From Pseudomonadota bacterium (GTDB lineage: Bacteria > Pseudomonadota > Gammaproteobacteria > Burkholderiales > Gallionellaceae): a stretch of DNA of 64,000 bases. Below the pieces are notes generated by a model. The model had not been told where the DNA came from and ran no database searches. It worked only from the letters and a program-made list of their open reading frames with translations. The position numbers and the translations under genes are program-made. This document shows positions 9,409-22,056 of this stretch, piece after piece (positions within the stretch are counted from its first letter, which is position 1; every line of letters begins with the position of its first letter). Location: assembly GCA_021821945.1 (NCBI GenBank), contig JAJZTF010000012.1:32500-96499 (forward strand), in the 5' to 3' direction.

Positions 9409-12400
9409 ATGCCAAAACGTACCGACCTCAAATCCATACTCATCATCGGCGCAGGCCCCATCGTCATCGGGCAGGCATGCGAATTCGACTATTCCGGCGC
9501 GCAGGCCTGCAAGGCGTTGCGCGAGGAGGGCTATCGCGTGGTGCTGGTGAACTCGAATCCCGCCACGATCATGACCGATCCCGACATGGCGGATGCGACC
9601 TATATCGAGCCCATCACCTGGCAGATCGTCGAGAAGATCATCGCGAAGGAAAGGCCGGATGCGATCCTGCCGACCATGGGCGGGCAGACCGCGTTGAATT
9701 GCGCGCTCGATCTTGCAAGGCACGGCGTGCTCGAGAAATACAAGGTCGAGATGATAGGCGCGTCCCGCGAGGCCATAGACATGGCCGAAGACCGCGAGAA
9801 ATTCAAGCAGGCGATGACGCGCATAGGCCTTTCGTCCGCGCGTTCGGCGATCGCGCACAGCATGGAGGAGGCATTGCAGGTGCAGCAGGTGATGGGTTAT
9901 CCGACCATCATCCGGCCTTCCTTCACGATGGGCGGAAGCGGAGGCGGCATCGCATACAACCGCGAGGAATTCGTGACCATCTGCGAAGGCGGGCTCGAGG
10001 CTTCGCCCACCCGCGAACTCCTGATCGAGGAATCCCTGCTCGGCTGGAAGGAATACGAGATGGAGGTGGTGCGCGACCGCAACGACAACTGCATCATCAT
10101 CTGCTCGATCGAGAACCTCGACCCGATGGGCGTGCATACCGGGGACTCGATCACGGTTGCCCCCGCCCAGACCCTGACGGACAAGGAGTTCCAGATCATG
10201 CGCGATGCATCCCTTGCGGTGCTGCGCGAAATCGGCGTGGAGACGGGCGGCTCCAACGTGCAGTTCGCCATCAATCCGGACAACGGGCGCATGGTGGTGA
10301 TCGAGATGAATCCCCGCGTATCGAGATCGAGCGCGCTGGCATCCAAGGCGACCGGCTTCCCGATCGCGAAGGTGGCTGCCAAGCTTGCGGTGGGATATAC
10401 GCTGGACGAGCTGCAGAACGACATCACGGGTGGCGCCACGCCTGCCTCCTTCGAGCCCACGATAGACTACGTGGTCACCAAAATACCGCGCTTTGCATTC
10501 GAGAAATTTCCCCAGGCGAACGACAGGCTGACCACGCAGATGAAATCGGTGGGCGAAGTGATGGCCATAGGGCGCACTTTCCAGGAGTCCTTCCAGAAGG
10601 CGCTGCGCGGCCTCGAGGTCGGGGTGAACGGGCTGGATGCCAGATTCTCGAATCTCGAAGAGATCGCGGCCGAGCTCGGCAATCCGGGACCGGCCCGCAT
10701 CTGGGCCGTTTCCGACGCTTTCCGCCTCGGCATGAGCGTGGAGGAAGTTTTCAGCATCAGCAGGATAGACCGCTGGTTCCTGGTGCAAATCGAGGATCTG
10801 GTGCGCCAGGAGTCGGCGCTACTTGGGCGCTCTCATCGCGACCTCGATGCATCCGAAATGCGCTCACTGAAGCGCAGCGGGTTTTCGGATGCGAGGCTTG
10901 CCCACCTTCTGGGCACGGATGCGGAAACATTGCGCGCCTTCCGGCATGGGCTGGGCGTGCGCCCGGTGTTCAAGCGCGTGGACACCTGCGCTGCGGAATT
11001 TTCCACCGACACCGCCTACATGTATTCGACCTATGAGGAGGAATGCGAAGCGCTGCCCACTGACAAAAGGAAGATCATGGTGCTGGGCGGCGGTCCCAAC
11101 CGCATCGGACAGGGCATAGAGTTCGACTATTGCTGCGTGCATGCGGCGCTTGCGATGCGCGAGGACGGCTATGAAACCATCATGGTCAACTGCAATCCGG
11201 AAACCGTATCCACCGATTACGACACATCGGACCGCCTGTATTTCGAGCCGCTGACGCTTGAAGACGTGCTGGAGGTGGTCGAGGTCGAAAAGCCCGCTGG
11301 CGTGATCGTGCAGTATGGCGGCCAGACACCGCTCGGGCTTGCCCGGGGCCTGGAAAGGAACGGCGTTCCCATCATAGGCACGACGCCTGACATGATAGAT
11401 TGCGCGGAAGATCGCGAGCGCTTCAAGCGGATGCTCAACGGGCTGGGTTTGAAGCAGCCGCCCAACCGCACTGCAAGCACCGTGGCTGAAGGGATTGCGG
11501 GGGCTCGGGAAATTGGCTATCCCCTGGTGATGCGGCCATCCAATGTGCTTGGCGGGCGCGCGATGGAGATCATCCACGGGCAGGCCGATCTCGAGCGCTA
11601 CATGCGCGATGCGGAGGCGATGTCCCTGACCTATCCCGAGCGCATGCCCATATTGCTCGACCGTTTCCTGAACGATGCGATCGAGGTGGATGTGGATGCC
11701 GTATCCGACGGGAAGGACGTGATCATCGGCGGCATCATGGAGCACATAGAGGAGGCGGGCGTGCATTCTGGCGATTCTGCCTGCTCCCTTCCGCCATTCA
11801 GTCTGCCCAAGGCCATGCAGGACGAGCTGCGCAGGCAGACTTTCCTGATGGCGCGCGCGCTCAATGTGGTGGGACTGATGAATGTGCAGTTCGCGATCCA
11901 GGGTGAGACCGTCTATGTATTGGAGGTCAATCCGCGCGCATCCCGAACCGTGCCCTTCGTGTCCAAGGCGACTGGCGTTCCGCTAGCCAAGATCGCGGCG
12001 CGCTGCATGGCAGGGCAGACGCTTGCCCGGCAGGGCATCACTGCGGAAGCGGTGCCGGCCTATTATTCCGTGAAGGAAGCCGTATTCCCGTTCATCAAGT
12101 TCCCGGGCGTGGACACGATACTCGGCCCCGAAATGAAGTCCACCGGCGAGGTGATGGGCGTGGGTGAGACCTTCGCAGAGGCTTTCGTGAAGTCGCAGCT
12201 TGCGGCGAGCGTCAAGCTTCCGAGGGAAGGGAAGGTGTTCATCAGCGTCAGGGATGCGGACAAGCAGGGGGCAGTCGATGTGGCGCGTTCCCTCGAAGCG
12301 CTGGGATTCACGCTTCTTGCGACCCGCGGAACCGCAGCGGCGATCGCTGCGGCAGGCATCAGGGTGTCCGTCGTGAACAAGGTTGCGGAAGGACGACCGC

Positions 12401-12633
12401 ACATCGTGGACATGCTGAAGAACGGCGAGATCAGCCTGATCGTCAATACCGTGGACAGCAGGCCTGCAGCGATGCGTGACTCCTATTCGATAAGGCATGC
12501 GGCCTTGCAGGGCCGGGTGACTTATTACACCACGCTGGCCGGCGCACGAGCCGCCTGCATAGGCATGCATCACCTGCAGGATCTGCAGGTTTACGATGTC
12601 CAGTCCCAGCATCGAAGAAGTGCTGGCCAATAG
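9409..12633 (+). CDS. carB: carbamoyl-phosphate synthase large subunit
   Basis: 1074 aa; [42 protein letters not shown]; duplicated ATP-grasp halves. Confidence 0.98.
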   Translation: MPKRTDLKSILIIGAGPIVIGQACEFDYSGAQACKALREEGYRVVLVNSNPATIMTDPDMADATYIEPITWQIVEKIIAKERPDAILPTMGGQTALNCALDLARHGVLEKYKVEMIGASREAIDMAEDREKFKQAMTRIGLSSARSAIAHSMEEALQVQQVMGYPTIIRPSFTMGGSGGGIAYNREEFVTICEGGLEASPTRELLIEESLLGWKEYEMEVVRDRNDNCIIICSIENLDPMGVHTGDSITVAPAQTLTDKEFQIMRDASLAVLREIGVETGGSNVQFAINPDNGRMVVIEMNPRVSRSSALASKATGFPIAKVAAKLAVGYTLDELQNDITGGATPASFEPTIDYVVTKIPRFAFEKFPQANDRLTTQMKSVGEVMAIGRTFQESFQKALRGLEVGVNGLDARFSNLEEIAAELGNPGPARIWAVSDAFRLGMSVEEVFSISRIDRWFLVQIEDLVRQESALLGRSHRDLDASEMRSLKRSGFSDARLAHLLGTDAETLRAFRHGLGVRPVFKRVDTCAAEFSTDTAYMYSTYEEECEALPTDKRKIMVLGGGPNRIGQGIEFDYCCVHAALAMREDGYETIMVNCNPETVSTDYDTSDRLYFEPLTLEDVLEVVEVEKPAGVIVQYGGQTPLGLARGLERNGVPIIGTTPDMIDCAEDRERFKRMLNGLGLKQPPNRTASTVAEGIAGAREIGYPLVMRPSNVLGGRAMEIIHGQADLERYMRDAEAMSLTYPERMPILLDRFLNDAIEVDVDAVSDGKDVIIGGIMEHIEEAGVHSGDSACSLPPFSLPKAMQDELRRQTFLMARALNVVGLMNVQFAIQGETVYVLEVNPRASRTVPFVSKATGVPLAKIAARCMAGQTLARQGITAEAVPAYYSVKEAVFPFIKFPGVDTILGPEMKSTGEVMGVGETFAEAFVKSQLAASVKLPREGKVFISVRDADKQGAVDVARSLEALGFTLLATRGTAAAIAAAGIRVSVVNKVAEGRPHIVDMLKNGEISLIVNTVDSRPAAMRDSYSIRHAALQGRVTYYTTLAGARAACIGMHHLQDLQVYDVQSQHRRSAGQ

Positions 12634-12689
12634 CCCGCATCGGGTTTGAAGAACATGCGACCGAGGTTCATAAATGAGCGAGTTTGTGT

Positions 12690-13166
12690 ATGAGTAAAAT
12701 TCCATTGACTCTGGTGGGGGCGGAGAAACTGCGCCAGGAACTGCACCGCCTCAAGACGATAGAGCGCCCCTCCGTGATCAACGCGATTTCAGAGGCGAGA
12801 GCGCAGGGGGATCTTTCCGAAAATGCCGAATATGAGGCGGCAAAGGAGAAGCAGGGGTTTGTCGAGGGGCGCATCATGGAGCTCGAAGGAAAGCTTGGCA
12901 GCGCGCAGATCATCGATCCCAAGACGATCAATGCGGACGGCAGATGCGTGTTCGGTTCGACCGTGATACTGGAAGACATCGAGAGCGGCGAAGTGGTGAC
13001 TTACCAGATCGTCGGCGAAGACGAGGCGGACATCCGCGAGCGCAAGATATCGATCGGCTCCCCGATTGCAAGAGCGCTGATCGGAAAATACAGCGGCGAC
13101 GTCGCCGAGGTTCAGGCGCCGCATGGCGTGCGGGAATACGAAGTGGTCGAGGTGCGCTACATCTAG
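12690..13166 (+). CDS. greA: transcription elongation factor GreA
   Basis: LTxxGxxKLRxEL, [23 protein letters not shown]. Confidence 0.97.
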   Translation: MSKIPLTLVGAEKLRQELHRLKTIERPSVINAISEARAQGDLSENAEYEAAKEKQGFVEGRIMELEGKLGSAQIIDPKTINADGRCVFGSTVILEDIESGEVVTYQIVGEDEADIRERKISIGSPIARALIGKYSGDVAEVQAPHGVREYEVVEVRYI

Positions 13167-13172
13167 CGGAAG

Positions 13173-13526
13173 CTATCCGCGGCTGCCCAGCTGCTTCTTG
13201 GTCAGCGGCTTCTTTCCCCTGTGTCTTGGCATCTGGCGGATCTCGATCTTGTGGGCCTCGGGGTTGGGCTTGAAGATCACGAGTATCCTGCCGATATGCT
13301 GAACGGGTGCCGCCTCAAGCCTTTGGCAGATCTCGCTCAGCATGGCTTCGCGTTCCGGGCGCTCGGCCATGACGCGAATCTTGATCAGCTCGTGGAGTCT
13401 CAGGGTCTTGTCGATTTCCTGCAGGACGGAATCCGTCAGGCCTGCATTGCCTATCATCACGGTGGGCTTTAATTGATGCGCTCGGCCCTTCAAGGCAAGG
13501 CGTTCGGATACGGTCAGGGCGGTCAT
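13173..13526 (-). CDS. yhbY: YhbY/CRS1-domain RNA-binding protein
   Basis: LKGRAHQLKPTVMIGNAGLTDSVLQEIDKTLRLHELIKIRV. Confidence 0.93.
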   Translation of the reverse strand: MTALTVSERLALKGRAHQLKPTVMIGNAGLTDSVLQEIDKTLRLHELIKIRVMAERPEREAMLSEICQRLEAAPVQHIGRILVIFKPNPEAHKIEIRQMPRHRGKKPLTKKQLGSRG

Positions 13527-13563
13527 GATTTCCTCTAAAACATTCGGTTTGCGATTTTAAACG

Positions 13564-14184
13564 ATGAAGCCTTCCAAAACCAGCAAACAATGGATGCGTG
13601 AACATGTCAGCGATCCCTTCGTGCAGCAGGCGCAGAAGGAGGGCTATCGCTCGCGCGCGGCCTACAAGCTTCTGGAGATCGATGAGCGGGACCATCTTTT
13701 CAGGCCTGGACTGGTGGTTGTGGACCTCGGGGCGACGCCTGGCGGATGGTGCCAGGTGGCGGCAAAGCTCGTCGGGGAGACCGGAAAGGTTATCGCCCTC
13801 GATCTGCTTCCCATGGAACCTTTGCGCGCTGTCGAGTTCATACAGGGTGATTTTCGCGAAGCAGAGGTATTGCAAAAACTCGAGTCTTGCCTGCAGAATA
13901 GGCGGGTAGGGCTTGTGATTTCGGATATGGCCCCCAATTTCAGCGGTGTGGCGCAGCTGGATCAGGACCGTGCGATATATCTTGCAGAGCTTGCGATGGA
14001 ATTTGCCCTGAAGCATCTGACACCGGATGGGAGCTTTCTGGTCAAGGTTTTTCAGGGTTCGGGATTCGAGGCTTTTGTGAAATCGATGCGCAGCCACTTT
14101 TCCAAGGTGGTCATCCGCAAGCCCAAAGCATCCAGAGACCGAAGCAGTGAAGTGTATCTGCTGGGTTCCGGAGTGCTTGAGTAA
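13564..14184 (+). CDS. rlmE: 23S rRNA (uridine-2'-O-)-methyltransferase RlmE
   Basis: [37 protein letters not shown]. Confidence 0.95.
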   Translation: MKPSKTSKQWMREHVSDPFVQQAQKEGYRSRAAYKLLEIDERDHLFRPGLVVVDLGATPGGWCQVAAKLVGETGKVIALDLLPMEPLRAVEFIQGDFREAEVLQKLESCLQNRRVGLVISDMAPNFSGVAQLDQDRAIYLAELAMEFALKHLTPDGSFLVKVFQGSGFEAFVKSMRSHFSKVVIRKPKASRDRSSEVYLLGSGVLE

Positions 14185-14241
14185 TCAGCCGATACATAGT
14201 CTAATGGCATACCTCGGCAGTGCATATTAAGGAATTATCTC

Positions 14242-16143
14242 GTGAACAATTTTAAGAGTATTGCAATCTGGCTGGTCGTGGCGCTGGTCCTGATGACCGT
14301 GTTTAACCAGTTCAATTCACGCCAGCAGATGACGGCCCAGTCTCATCTGGACTATTCCCAGTTCCTGGATGAGGTCAAGAAGGGCGAGATAGCCAAGGTG
14401 GTCATCGAAGGGCGTACGCTGAATGCGACGACGACAGAAGGCAAGCATGTCACCACTTATGCGCCCAGCGATCTGTGGATGGTTTCGGATCTCCTCAAGA
14501 ATGGCGTCAGTGTGGAAGCCAAGCCGGAGGAGGAGCAGTCCTTCCTGATGAGCGTGTTCGTCTCTTGGTTCCCGATGATTTTGCTGATCGCGGTCTGGGT
14601 CTTCTTCATGCGCCAGATGCAGGGCGGCGGCAAGGGCGGCGCCTTTTCCTTCGGCAAATCGCGCGCGCGCATGCTGGATGAGGCGAAGGAGCGCGTGACC
14701 TTCGCGGATGTCGCGGGCTGCGACGAGGCCAAGGAGGAAGTCTCGGAACTCGTGGACTTCCTGCGCGACCCGACCAAATTCCAGAATCTGGGCGGGCGCA
14801 TTCCCCGCGGCGTGCTGATGGTGGGAAGCCCTGGAACCGGTAAGACCCTGCTCGCAAAGGCGATCGCGGGTGAAGCCAAGGTGCCTTTCTTCTCGATCTC
14901 GGGTTCCGATTTCGTCGAGATGTTCGTGGGCGTGGGTGCGGCGCGCGTGCGCGACATGTTCGAGCAGGCGAAGAAGCAGTCCCCCTGCATCATCTTCATC
15001 GACGAGATAGACGCGGTGGGCCGCCAGCGCGGCGCCGGACTTGGCGGCGGCAACGACGAGCGCGAGCAGACCCTGAATGCCCTGCTGGTCGAGATGGACG
15101 GCTTCGAGGGCGCCTCCGGCGTGATCGTGATCGCCGCGACCAATCGGCCTGATGTGCTGGATGCGGCATTGCTCCGCCCGGGCCGCTTCGACCGTCAGGT
15201 CGTGGTGCCTCTGCCGGATATCCGCGGTCGCGAACAGATACTGACGGTGCACATGCGCAAGGTGCCATGTTCTCCGGACGTCGATGCGAGCGTGCTGGCA
15301 CGCGGTACGCCCGGCATGTCGGGCGCGGATCTTGCGAACCTGGTCAACGAGGCCGCCCTTTTTGCCGCCCGTCGCGCCAAGCGCTTTGTCGAAATGGACG
15401 ACTTCGAGGCGGCCAAGGACAAGATCTTCATGGGAGCGGAGCGCCGCTCCATGGTGATGCCGGAAGAGGAACGCCGCAACACGGCCTACCACGAGGCGGG
15501 CCATGCGCTGGTCGCTAAGCTGATGCCCAAGACGGATCCCGTGCACAAGGTCACGATCATCCCGCGCGGCCGCGCGCTGGGCGTCACGATGCAGTTGCCT
15601 TCCGAGGACAGATACAGCATGGACAAGGAACGCATCCTGTCCACGATTGCGGTGCTGTTTGGCGGACGCATCGCGGAGGAAGTCTTCATGCACCAGATGA
15701 CGACGGGCGCTTCGAACGACTTCGAGCGCGCAACCGACATGGCGCGCAAGATGGTCACCCAGTGGGGCATGTCCGATGCGCTGGGCCCCATGGTTTATGG
15801 AGAAAACGAGGGCGAGGTTTTCCTCGGGCGCTCGGTCACGACGCACAAGAACATCTCCGAAGCGACCATGCAGAAGGTCGATACCGAGATACGCCACATC
15901 ATCGACAAGCAGTATGCGCTGGCGCGCAATCTGATCGAAACGCACCGCGACAAGATCGAGGCGATGGCTGCAGCGCTTCTGGAATGGGAAACGATAGACG
16001 CGGAGCAGATCGAAGACATCATGGCGGGCAATCCGCCGAGACCCCCAAAGCCCAGCCAGGCAAAGCAGGCGCCCAAACCACCCAAGGACGAGACGCCTTC
16101 TGCGCCGGCGGTCACGCCCACGCAGCCCGCGCAGGAAATGTAA
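14242..16143 (+). CDS. ftsH: ATP-dependent zinc metalloprotease FtsH
   Basis: [28 protein letters not shown] zinc motif, two N-terminal TMs. Confidence 0.98.
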   Translation: MNNFKSIAIWLVVALVLMTVFNQFNSRQQMTAQSHLDYSQFLDEVKKGEIAKVVIEGRTLNATTTEGKHVTTYAPSDLWMVSDLLKNGVSVEAKPEEEQSFLMSVFVSWFPMILLIAVWVFFMRQMQGGGKGGAFSFGKSRARMLDEAKERVTFADVAGCDEAKEEVSELVDFLRDPTKFQNLGGRIPRGVLMVGSPGTGKTLLAKAIAGEAKVPFFSISGSDFVEMFVGVGAARVRDMFEQAKKQSPCIIFIDEIDAVGRQRGAGLGGGNDEREQTLNALLVEMDGFEGASGVIVIAATNRPDVLDAALLRPGRFDRQVVVPLPDIRGREQILTVHMRKVPCSPDVDASVLARGTPGMSGADLANLVNEAALFAARRAKRFVEMDDFEAAKDKIFMGAERRSMVMPEEERRNTAYHEAGHALVAKLMPKTDPVHKVTIIPRGRALGVTMQLPSEDRYSMDKERILSTIAVLFGGRIAEEVFMHQMTTGASNDFERATDMARKMVTQWGMSDALGPMVYGENEGEVFLGRSVTTHKNISEATMQKVDTEIRHIIDKQYALARNLIETHRDKIEAMAAALLEWETIDAEQIEDIMAGNPPRPPKPSQAKQAPKPPKDETPSAPAVTPTQPAQEM

Positions 16144-16203
16144 AAGACAGCGAATGGGGAAGCGTGGAGGGAAAACCCTTCTCTCTCCCCCTTCTCTCTT
16201 CCC

Positions 16204-17028
16204 ATGTATTTCCACTGCGGCCTCTACCGGTTTGACCTCTCCCGCCCGCTGGTGATGGGCATCCTCAATGTCACGCCCGATTCCTTCTCTGATGGCGGCA
16301 TGTACAGCAAGCGCGATGTCGCGATAAGCCGCGCGATGCAACTCATCGAAGAAGGGGCGGACATCATCGACGTCGGAGGGGAGTCGACCCGCCCAGGTGC
16401 CGAACCCGTATCCTTGCAGGAAGAGCTGGACCGCGTTCTTCCCGTCGTCGAGGCATTGAAGGGAGTGCCGGTCTCGATCGACACCTTCAAGCCTGAAGTC
16501 ATGAAGGCCGGCATCGCTCTGGGGGCGGCGATGATCAACGACATAGACGCGCTGCAGAACCCGGATGCGATGGATGCCGTTTCCCGAAGCGATGCGGCTG
16601 TATGTCTGATGCACAAGAAGGGCAGTCCGAAGACCATGCAGCATCAGCCGGATTATGGCGACGTTGTTTCCGAGGTGATGGAGTTTCTGAAGATCCGCAT
16701 GGATGCGGCGTTGACCTCGGGGATCGCGCCCGACCGGATCGTCATCGATCCGGGATTTGGCTTCGGCAAGACATTGGAGCACAATCTGAAGCTGCTGCAC
16801 AATCTCGCGGAATTTAAGAAATTGAACGCACCTCTGCTGGCCGGACTTTCGAGAAAATCCATGCTGGGTGCAATCACGGGGCAGGATGCGGAGCACAGAA
16901 TGGCCGCGAGTCTGGCGGCCGCATTGATCGCAGCCGAACGGGGTGCCGCAATTCTGCGCGTGCACGATGTGCGTGCGACGGTGGATGCAATTAAGGTCTG
17001 GGACGCGGTAAACAGGGGGAGAGCATGA
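16204..17028 (+). CDS. folP: dihydropteroate synthase
   Basis: [49 protein letters not shown]. Confidence 0.96.
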   Translation: MYFHCGLYRFDLSRPLVMGILNVTPDSFSDGGMYSKRDVAISRAMQLIEEGADIIDVGGESTRPGAEPVSLQEELDRVLPVVEALKGVPVSIDTFKPEVMKAGIALGAAMINDIDALQNPDAMDAVSRSDAAVCLMHKKGSPKTMQHQPDYGDVVSEVMEFLKIRMDAALTSGIAPDRIVIDPGFGFGKTLEHNLKLLHNLAEFKKLNAPLLAGLSRKSMLGAITGQDAEHRMAASLAAALIAAERGAAILRVHDVRATVDAIKVWDAVNRGRA

Positions 17029-18377
17029 GCAGAAAATATTTTGGCACGGATGGCATACGCGGCAGGGTCGGAGAATTTCCGATCACGCCGCAGTTCGTGA
17101 TGGCGCTGGGCTATGCCGCAGGGCGTGTGCTGGCGGGGGCCGAGCATACGGCCGGCGAGCGGTCAGCCGTGCTGATCGGAAAGGATACGCGCATCTCGGG
17201 CTACATGCTGGAGTCGGCGCTTCAGGCTGGGCTCATCGCCGCAGGTGTGGACGTATACCTTGCAGGCCCGGTTCCCACGCCTGCGGTGGCCTACCTCACA
17301 CGCGCATTGCGCCTGCAGGCCGGGATCGTGATCTCGGCCTCGCACAATCCGTTCGAGGACAACGGCATCAAGTTCTTTTCGGCGAGCGGCAGCAAGCTCC
17401 CGGACAGCGTGGAGCAGGAAATCGAGGCTGGCATGGACCAGCCCATAGAAATCGAATCCTCCGACCAGCTTGGCAAGGCCAGGCGACTGGAAGATGCGGT
17501 CGGGCGCTACATCGAGTTCTGCAAGGGGACCTTCCCTTCCGCGATGAACCTGCGCGGGATGAGGATAGTGGTGGACAGCGCACACGGCGCGACCTATCAC
17601 ATTGCGCGCAACGTTTTTCACGAACTGGGCGCGGAAGTCTTTGCGATAGGCGTGCAGCCTGACGGAAAGAACATCAACGACGGATATGGTGCGACCTCGC
17701 CTGCCAATCTGCAGAAGGCCGTGATCGAACATCATGCCGATCTTGGGATCGCGCTGGACGGGGATGGCGACCGGCTGGTGATGGTGGATAACGAAGGCCG
17801 GCTTTATGACGGGGATCAGCTGCTTTATGTGATTGCGAGGCACAGGAAGGAACAGGGCAAGCTGCAGGGAGGTGTGGTCGGCACGTTGATGACGAATCTG
17901 GCATTCGAGCACGCGATGAAGCAGATGGACATTCCATTCATGCGCGCAAAGGTCGGAGACCGGTATGTGATGGAGCTGCTGCAGCAGCAGGGATGGCAGC
18001 TCGGCGGGGAAAACTCAGGGCACATCATCTGTCTGGACAAGCACAGCACCGGGGATGGCATCGTGTCGGCGCTGGAGGTGCTGCATGCGCTTTGCACCAA
18101 GAAGATGGGGCTGGCCGAGGTGGCGAGCGGCCTTGCGCTTTACCCGCAGATACTCGTCAATGTGAGGATCGCCAAGGGCGTTGATTGTCTTGCAAACCCG
18201 AAAGTGCGGGATGCGGTCACGCAGGCGGAGCGGGAACTCAATGGCAGCGGGCGGGTGCTGCTCAGGCCTTCCGGGACGGAGCCGCTGCTGCGCGTGATGG
18301 TGGAAGGCGAGAACAGGAGCCTGGTCGAGCAGTGCGCAAACCGTATCGCGGATGAAGTGAGGCTGGCGTCAAGCTGA
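17025..18377 (+). CDS. glmM: phosphoglucosamine mutase
   Basis: [48 protein letters not shown]. Confidence 0.97.
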   Translation: MSRKYFGTDGIRGRVGEFPITPQFVMALGYAAGRVLAGAEHTAGERSAVLIGKDTRISGYMLESALQAGLIAAGVDVYLAGPVPTPAVAYLTRALRLQAGIVISASHNPFEDNGIKFFSASGSKLPDSVEQEIEAGMDQPIEIESSDQLGKARRLEDAVGRYIEFCKGTFPSAMNLRGMRIVVDSAHGATYHIARNVFHELGAEVFAIGVQPDGKNINDGYGATSPANLQKAVIEHHADLGIALDGDGDRLVMVDNEGRLYDGDQLLYVIARHRKEQGKLQGGVVGTLMTNLAFEHAMKQMDIPFMRAKVGDRYVMELLQQQGWQLGGENSGHIICLDKHSTGDGIVSALEVLHALCTKKMGLAEVASGLALYPQILVNVRIAKGVDCLANPKVRDAVTQAERELNGSGRVLLRPSGTEPLLRVMVEGENRSLVEQCANRIADEVRLASS

Positions 18378-19268
18378 TCAGGCTGACGCCTTGAGGCAGC
18401 CGGAGAGCTTTTCCGGACGCCAGTTTTCCACGCCCCAGGCCAGCATTTCATCAATGCGGCGAAGATGCCTGGGCGGCTGCTGTCTCAGGAAAACCAGCGC
18501 ATCGTAAAGGGCGGAAGGAGTTTTTTCGACAGGACTTGCCAGCGTCTGTTTGCTTAGCTTCTCGCCTTTTTCGTTCACCGCGACTGGCAGATGCATGTAC
18601 TTTGGCGTGGGGAGTCCCAGCAGCCTTTGCAGATGCATCTGGCGCGGCGTCGAATGCAGGAGGTCCGCGCCCCGCACCACATGCGTGATCCCCTGCTCCG
18701 CATCGTCCACGACAACGGCCAGCTGGTAGGCAAAGAAACCGTCAGCGCGCCGGATCACGAAGTCGCCGACCTCGCCTTCCAGCCCCTGGGATATCGTGCC
18801 CTGCAGCATGTCCTCAAAAACGATGGGCTCATCATGCGTGCGCACCCGCCATGCCCTGCCTTCGCGATCATGCGGGATGCCGTCCCTGCAGGTTCCGGGA
18901 TAGACCGGGCCCTCTATGCCGTGCAGCGCGGAATCCAGGATCTCGCGCCGCGTGCAGCAGCAGGGATATGCGGCGTTCATGCCGCGCAGCCTGTGTAGCG
19001 CATTCTCGTAGGCCGGATTGCGCAGGCTCTGGTAAATCACGGGCTCGTCGCTTACGAGTCCAAAGCAGGCGAGCGTATCCACGATGTCTTCAGCGGCACC
19101 AGGGACGGAGCGCGGGACATCCAGATCTTCCATGCGCAACAGCCAGATGCCGCCACGATGTTTTGCATCCAGATAGCTTGCAACCGCCGCCACAAGGGAG
19201 CCGAAATGCAGCGGGCCTGTGGGAGAAGGGGCGAAGCGGCCGCGATAGCCGCCCGCCGCGTCAGGCAG
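18378..19268 (-). CDS. gluQ: glutamyl-Q tRNA(Asp) synthetase; 5' end assigned to a putative CTG start
   Basis: GYRGRFAPSPTGPLHFGSLVAAVASYLDAK class I aaRS N-terminus plus KLSKQTL. The HIGH-type motif lies upstream of the first ATG/GTG/TTG-initiated frame (19193); no ATG/GTG/TTG exists between the preceding in-frame stop and the motif. Confidence 0.85.
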   Translation of the reverse strand: MPDAAGGYRGRFAPSPTGPLHFGSLVAAVASYLDAKHRGGIWLLRMEDLDVPRSVPGAAEDIVDTLACFGLVSDEPVIYQSLRNPAYENALHRLRGMNAAYPCCCTRREILDSALHGIEGPVYPGTCRDGIPHDREGRAWRVRTHDEPIVFEDMLQGTISQGLEGEVGDFVIRRADGFFAYQLAVVVDDAEQGITHVVRGADLLHSTPRQMHLQRLLGLPTPKYMHLPVAVNEKGEKLSKQTLASPVEKTPSALYDALVFLRQQPPRHLRRIDEMLAWGVENWRPEKLSGCLKASA

Positions 19269-21510
19269 CGACAGACTCTTCCTCGAACTCGAGGACGATC
19301 TTGTCGTCCTTCACATCCACGGTCACCTTGCCGCCATGGGCGAGCTTGCCGAACAGGAGTTCGTCGGCGAGAGCCGCCCTTATCTTGTCCTGGATCAGGC
19401 GTGCCATGGGACGCGCACCCATCAGCGGATCGAAACCCTTCTCGGCGAGATGCGCCTTCAGCGCATCGGTGAAGGCGGCCTCGACCTTCTTGTCGTGGAG
19501 CTGTTCCTCGAGCTGCATCAGGAACTTGTCGACCACGCGCAGGATGATTTCCTGGCTCAGGGGCGCAAAGGAGATGATCGCGTCCAGACGGTTCCTGAAT
19601 TCAGGCGTGAACAGGCGCTTGATGTCTGCCATCTCGTCGCCTGCGGATGACGTCTTGGTGAAGCCTATCTGCGTCTTGTTAAGCGCCTCGGCACCTGCAT
19701 TGGTGGTCATGATGATCACGACGTTGCGGAAATCCGCCTTGCGGCCGTTGTTGTCGGTCAGCGTGCCGTGATCCATCACCTGCAGCAGGATGTTGAACAC
19801 ATCCGGATGCGCCTTTTCGATCTCGTCGAGTAAGAGGACGCTGTGGGGCTGTTTGGTGATCGCCTCGGTGAGCAGCCCGCCCTGATCGAAGCCGACATAG
19901 CCTGGAGGCGCGCCGATCAGGCGCGATACGGCGTGGCGTTCCATGTATTCGGACATGTCGAAGCGGTGCAGCGGCATGCCCATCGCAAAGGCCAGCTGGC
20001 GCGCGACCTCGGTCTTTCCGACACCCGTGGGGCCGGAGAAGAGGAAGCTGCCTATCGGCTTGTTCGGATTGCCAAGACCACTGCGCGACATTTTGATCGC
20101 GGTGGCCAGCGCGTCGATCGCCGCATTCTGGCCGAACACCACTGCCTTGAGGTCGCGGTCCAGCGTCTTCAAGGCATTGCGGTCGTCGTGGGAGACGGTG
20201 CGCGTCGGGATGCGCGCGATCTTCGCGATGATCTCCTCGATTTCATGCTTGCCGACCACCTTCTTCTGCCTGGATTTGGGCAGGATGCGCTGGGCGGCGC
20301 CGGCTTCGTCCAGGACGTCGATCGCCTTGTCCGGAAGATGGCGGTCGTTGATGAATCGTGCGGAGAGTTCGGCGGCGCTGGTGATCGCGGCAGAGCTGAA
20401 CTTGATGCTGTGATGCTGCTCGAAGTGCGATTTCAGGCCTTTCAGGATCTCTATGGTCTGCTCGACCGAAGGCTCGGACACGTCGATCTTCTGGAAGCGG
20501 CGCGAGAGCGCGGAATCCTTTTCGAATATGCCCCTGTATTCCTGGTAGGTTGTGGCGCCTATGCATTTCAGGGCGCCGCTGGAGAGCGCAGGCTTCAGCA
20601 GGTTGGATGCATCCATGGTGCCGCCGGATGCCGATCCTGCGCCTATCAGCGTGTGTATCTCGTCGATGAAGAGAACCGCGTGGGGCGCATCCTTCAGCTC
20701 CTTCAGCACGGATTTCAGCCTCTGCTCGAAGTCGCCGCGGTATTTGGTTCCGGCAAGCAGTGCGCCCATGTCCAGCGAATAGACATGCGCATCCTTGAGG
20801 ATGTCAGGCACGCTGTCTTCTATGATGCGGCGAGCAAGCCCCTCCGCGATGGCGGTCTTTCCGACCCCCGCCTCACCGACCAGCAGCGGATTGTTCTTGC
20901 GGCGGCGGCAAAGCGTCTGGATCACGCGCTCGAGCTCGAGCTCGCGGCCTATCAGCGGATCTATCTTGCCAGACAGGGCAAGCGCATTGAGATCCACCGT
21001 ATAGTGCTTCAGCGCGCTTTCCTCGCTTGCCGGCTGCTCTGCTGCCGGCTCCTGTGTGGACGCGGGAGCGGCCTGGGGCTCCTTGACGATGCCGTGGACG
21101 ATGTGGTTCACCACGTCCAGGCGGTTGATGTTGCGCTCGGTCAGGAAATGCACCGCATGGGAATCCTTCTCGCCGAACAGCGCTGCGAGTATGTTCGCAC
21201 CCGAGACTTCCTTCTTGCTGGCGGATTGCGCATGAAGAATGGCGCGCTGTATCACGCGCTGGAAGCCCAGCGTGGGCTGCGTGTCCATCTCGCCATCGCC
21301 AGGCACGATGGGCGTGTTGCTGTCTATGAATTCGGTCAAAGTCTGACGCAGCTCTTCAATGTCCACATGACAGGCGCGCAAAACCTGTGCGGCGGAGGCA
21401 TTGTCAAGCATGGCGAGCAGCAGATGCTCCACGGTGATGAACTCGTGGCGCTTCTGGCGCGCTTCGACAAATGCCAGATGCAGACTCACTTCTAGATCTT
21501 GAGCAATCAT
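19261..21510 (-). CDS. clpA: ATP-dependent Clp protease ATP-binding subunit ClpA
   Basis: [35 protein letters not shown]; two AAA+ modules. Start at 21510 rather than ORF start 21669. Confidence 0.97.
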   Translation of the reverse strand: MIAQDLEVSLHLAFVEARQKRHEFITVEHLLLAMLDNASAAQVLRACHVDIEELRQTLTEFIDSNTPIVPGDGEMDTQPTLGFQRVIQRAILHAQSASKKEVSGANILAALFGEKDSHAVHFLTERNINRLDVVNHIVHGIVKEPQAAPASTQEPAAEQPASEESALKHYTVDLNALALSGKIDPLIGRELELERVIQTLCRRRKNNPLLVGEAGVGKTAIAEGLARRIIEDSVPDILKDAHVYSLDMGALLAGTKYRGDFEQRLKSVLKELKDAPHAVLFIDEIHTLIGAGSASGGTMDASNLLKPALSSGALKCIGATTYQEYRGIFEKDSALSRRFQKIDVSEPSVEQTIEILKGLKSHFEQHHSIKFSSAAITSAAELSARFINDRHLPDKAIDVLDEAGAAQRILPKSRQKKVVGKHEIEEIIAKIARIPTRTVSHDDRNALKTLDRDLKAVVFGQNAAIDALATAIKMSRSGLGNPNKPIGSFLFSGPTGVGKTEVARQLAFAMGMPLHRFDMSEYMERHAVSRLIGAPPGYVGFDQGGLLTEAITKQPHSVLLLDEIEKAHPDVFNILLQVMDHGTLTDNNGRKADFRNVVIIMTTNAGAEALNKTQIGFTKTSSAGDEMADIKRLFTPEFRNRLDAIISFAPLSQEIILRVVDKFLMQLEEQLHDKKVEAAFTDALKAHLAEKGFDPLMGARPMARLIQDKIRAALADELLFGKLAHGGKVTVDVKDDKIVLEFEEESVAA

Positions 21511-21511
21511 T

Positions 21512-21820
21512 TCAAATTTCCTCCATACCGCATCGCAAAGGATGACCGTGTTGTTGTGCAAACTCGCTGACCTGGGTGACCTTGGTCTCGGCGACATCGC
21601 GGGTATAAACGCCGCAGACCGCCGAGCCCTGGTTGTGTATTTGGAGCATGAGCTGTTGCGCGCGTTCACTGTTCAGCGAAAAAAAACGCCGCAAGACCTC
21701 TATGACAAATTCCATCGTCGTGTAATCATCGTTAAACAAGAGCACCTTGAACATGCCGGGGGGCTTGGTCTTAGCACGCTCGGGTGCAAGTGCCGTATTG
21801 CTGTCTCGTTCCTGGGACAT
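21512..21820 (-). CDS. clpS: ATP-dependent Clp protease adapter ClpS
   Basis: MFKVLLFNDDYTTMEFVIEVLRRFF, VCGVYTRDVAETKV; directly upstream of clpA. Confidence 0.95.
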   Translation of the reverse strand: MSQERDSNTALAPERAKTKPPGMFKVLLFNDDYTTMEFVIEVLRRFFSLNSERAQQLMLQIHNQGSAVCGVYTRDVAETKVTQVSEFAQQHGHPLRCGMEEI

Positions 21821-22018
21821 ATTTCTTATGCCGTATTCTGACACCATCATGGTTACCTATGTTAGCGATTAACGCTACTTTTTCAAGCCTGTTTTGTAGA
21901 TTGAAAATCATTAATTTGACAATTTTGACAAAACGGGGGTTAAATACAAACTGGTGTTTGATTCGAAGTATCTGCAGGACAGGTTTTGCCGTGTGCGATC
22001 TTAGATTCAAACAGTTTT

Positions 22019-22037
22019 CGGGGGGGCCCCGTTTTTT
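22019..22037 (+). terminator. terminator-like hairpin plus T6 inside the csp 5' leader
   Basis: CGGGG-GGG-CCCCG followed by TTTTTT, 19 nt before the csp ATG; no upstream plus-strand gene. Confidence 0.5.
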
Positions 22038-22056
22038 ATAGTAAGGAAGTTATCAC

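Noticed and set aside
14317-16965. 882-aa minus-strand ORF opposite ftsH/folP
   Set aside because: Spurious shadow ORF over conserved ftsH and folP.
19843-21495. 550-aa plus-strand ORF opposite clpA
   Set aside because: Shadow ORF over clpA; no coherent protein features.
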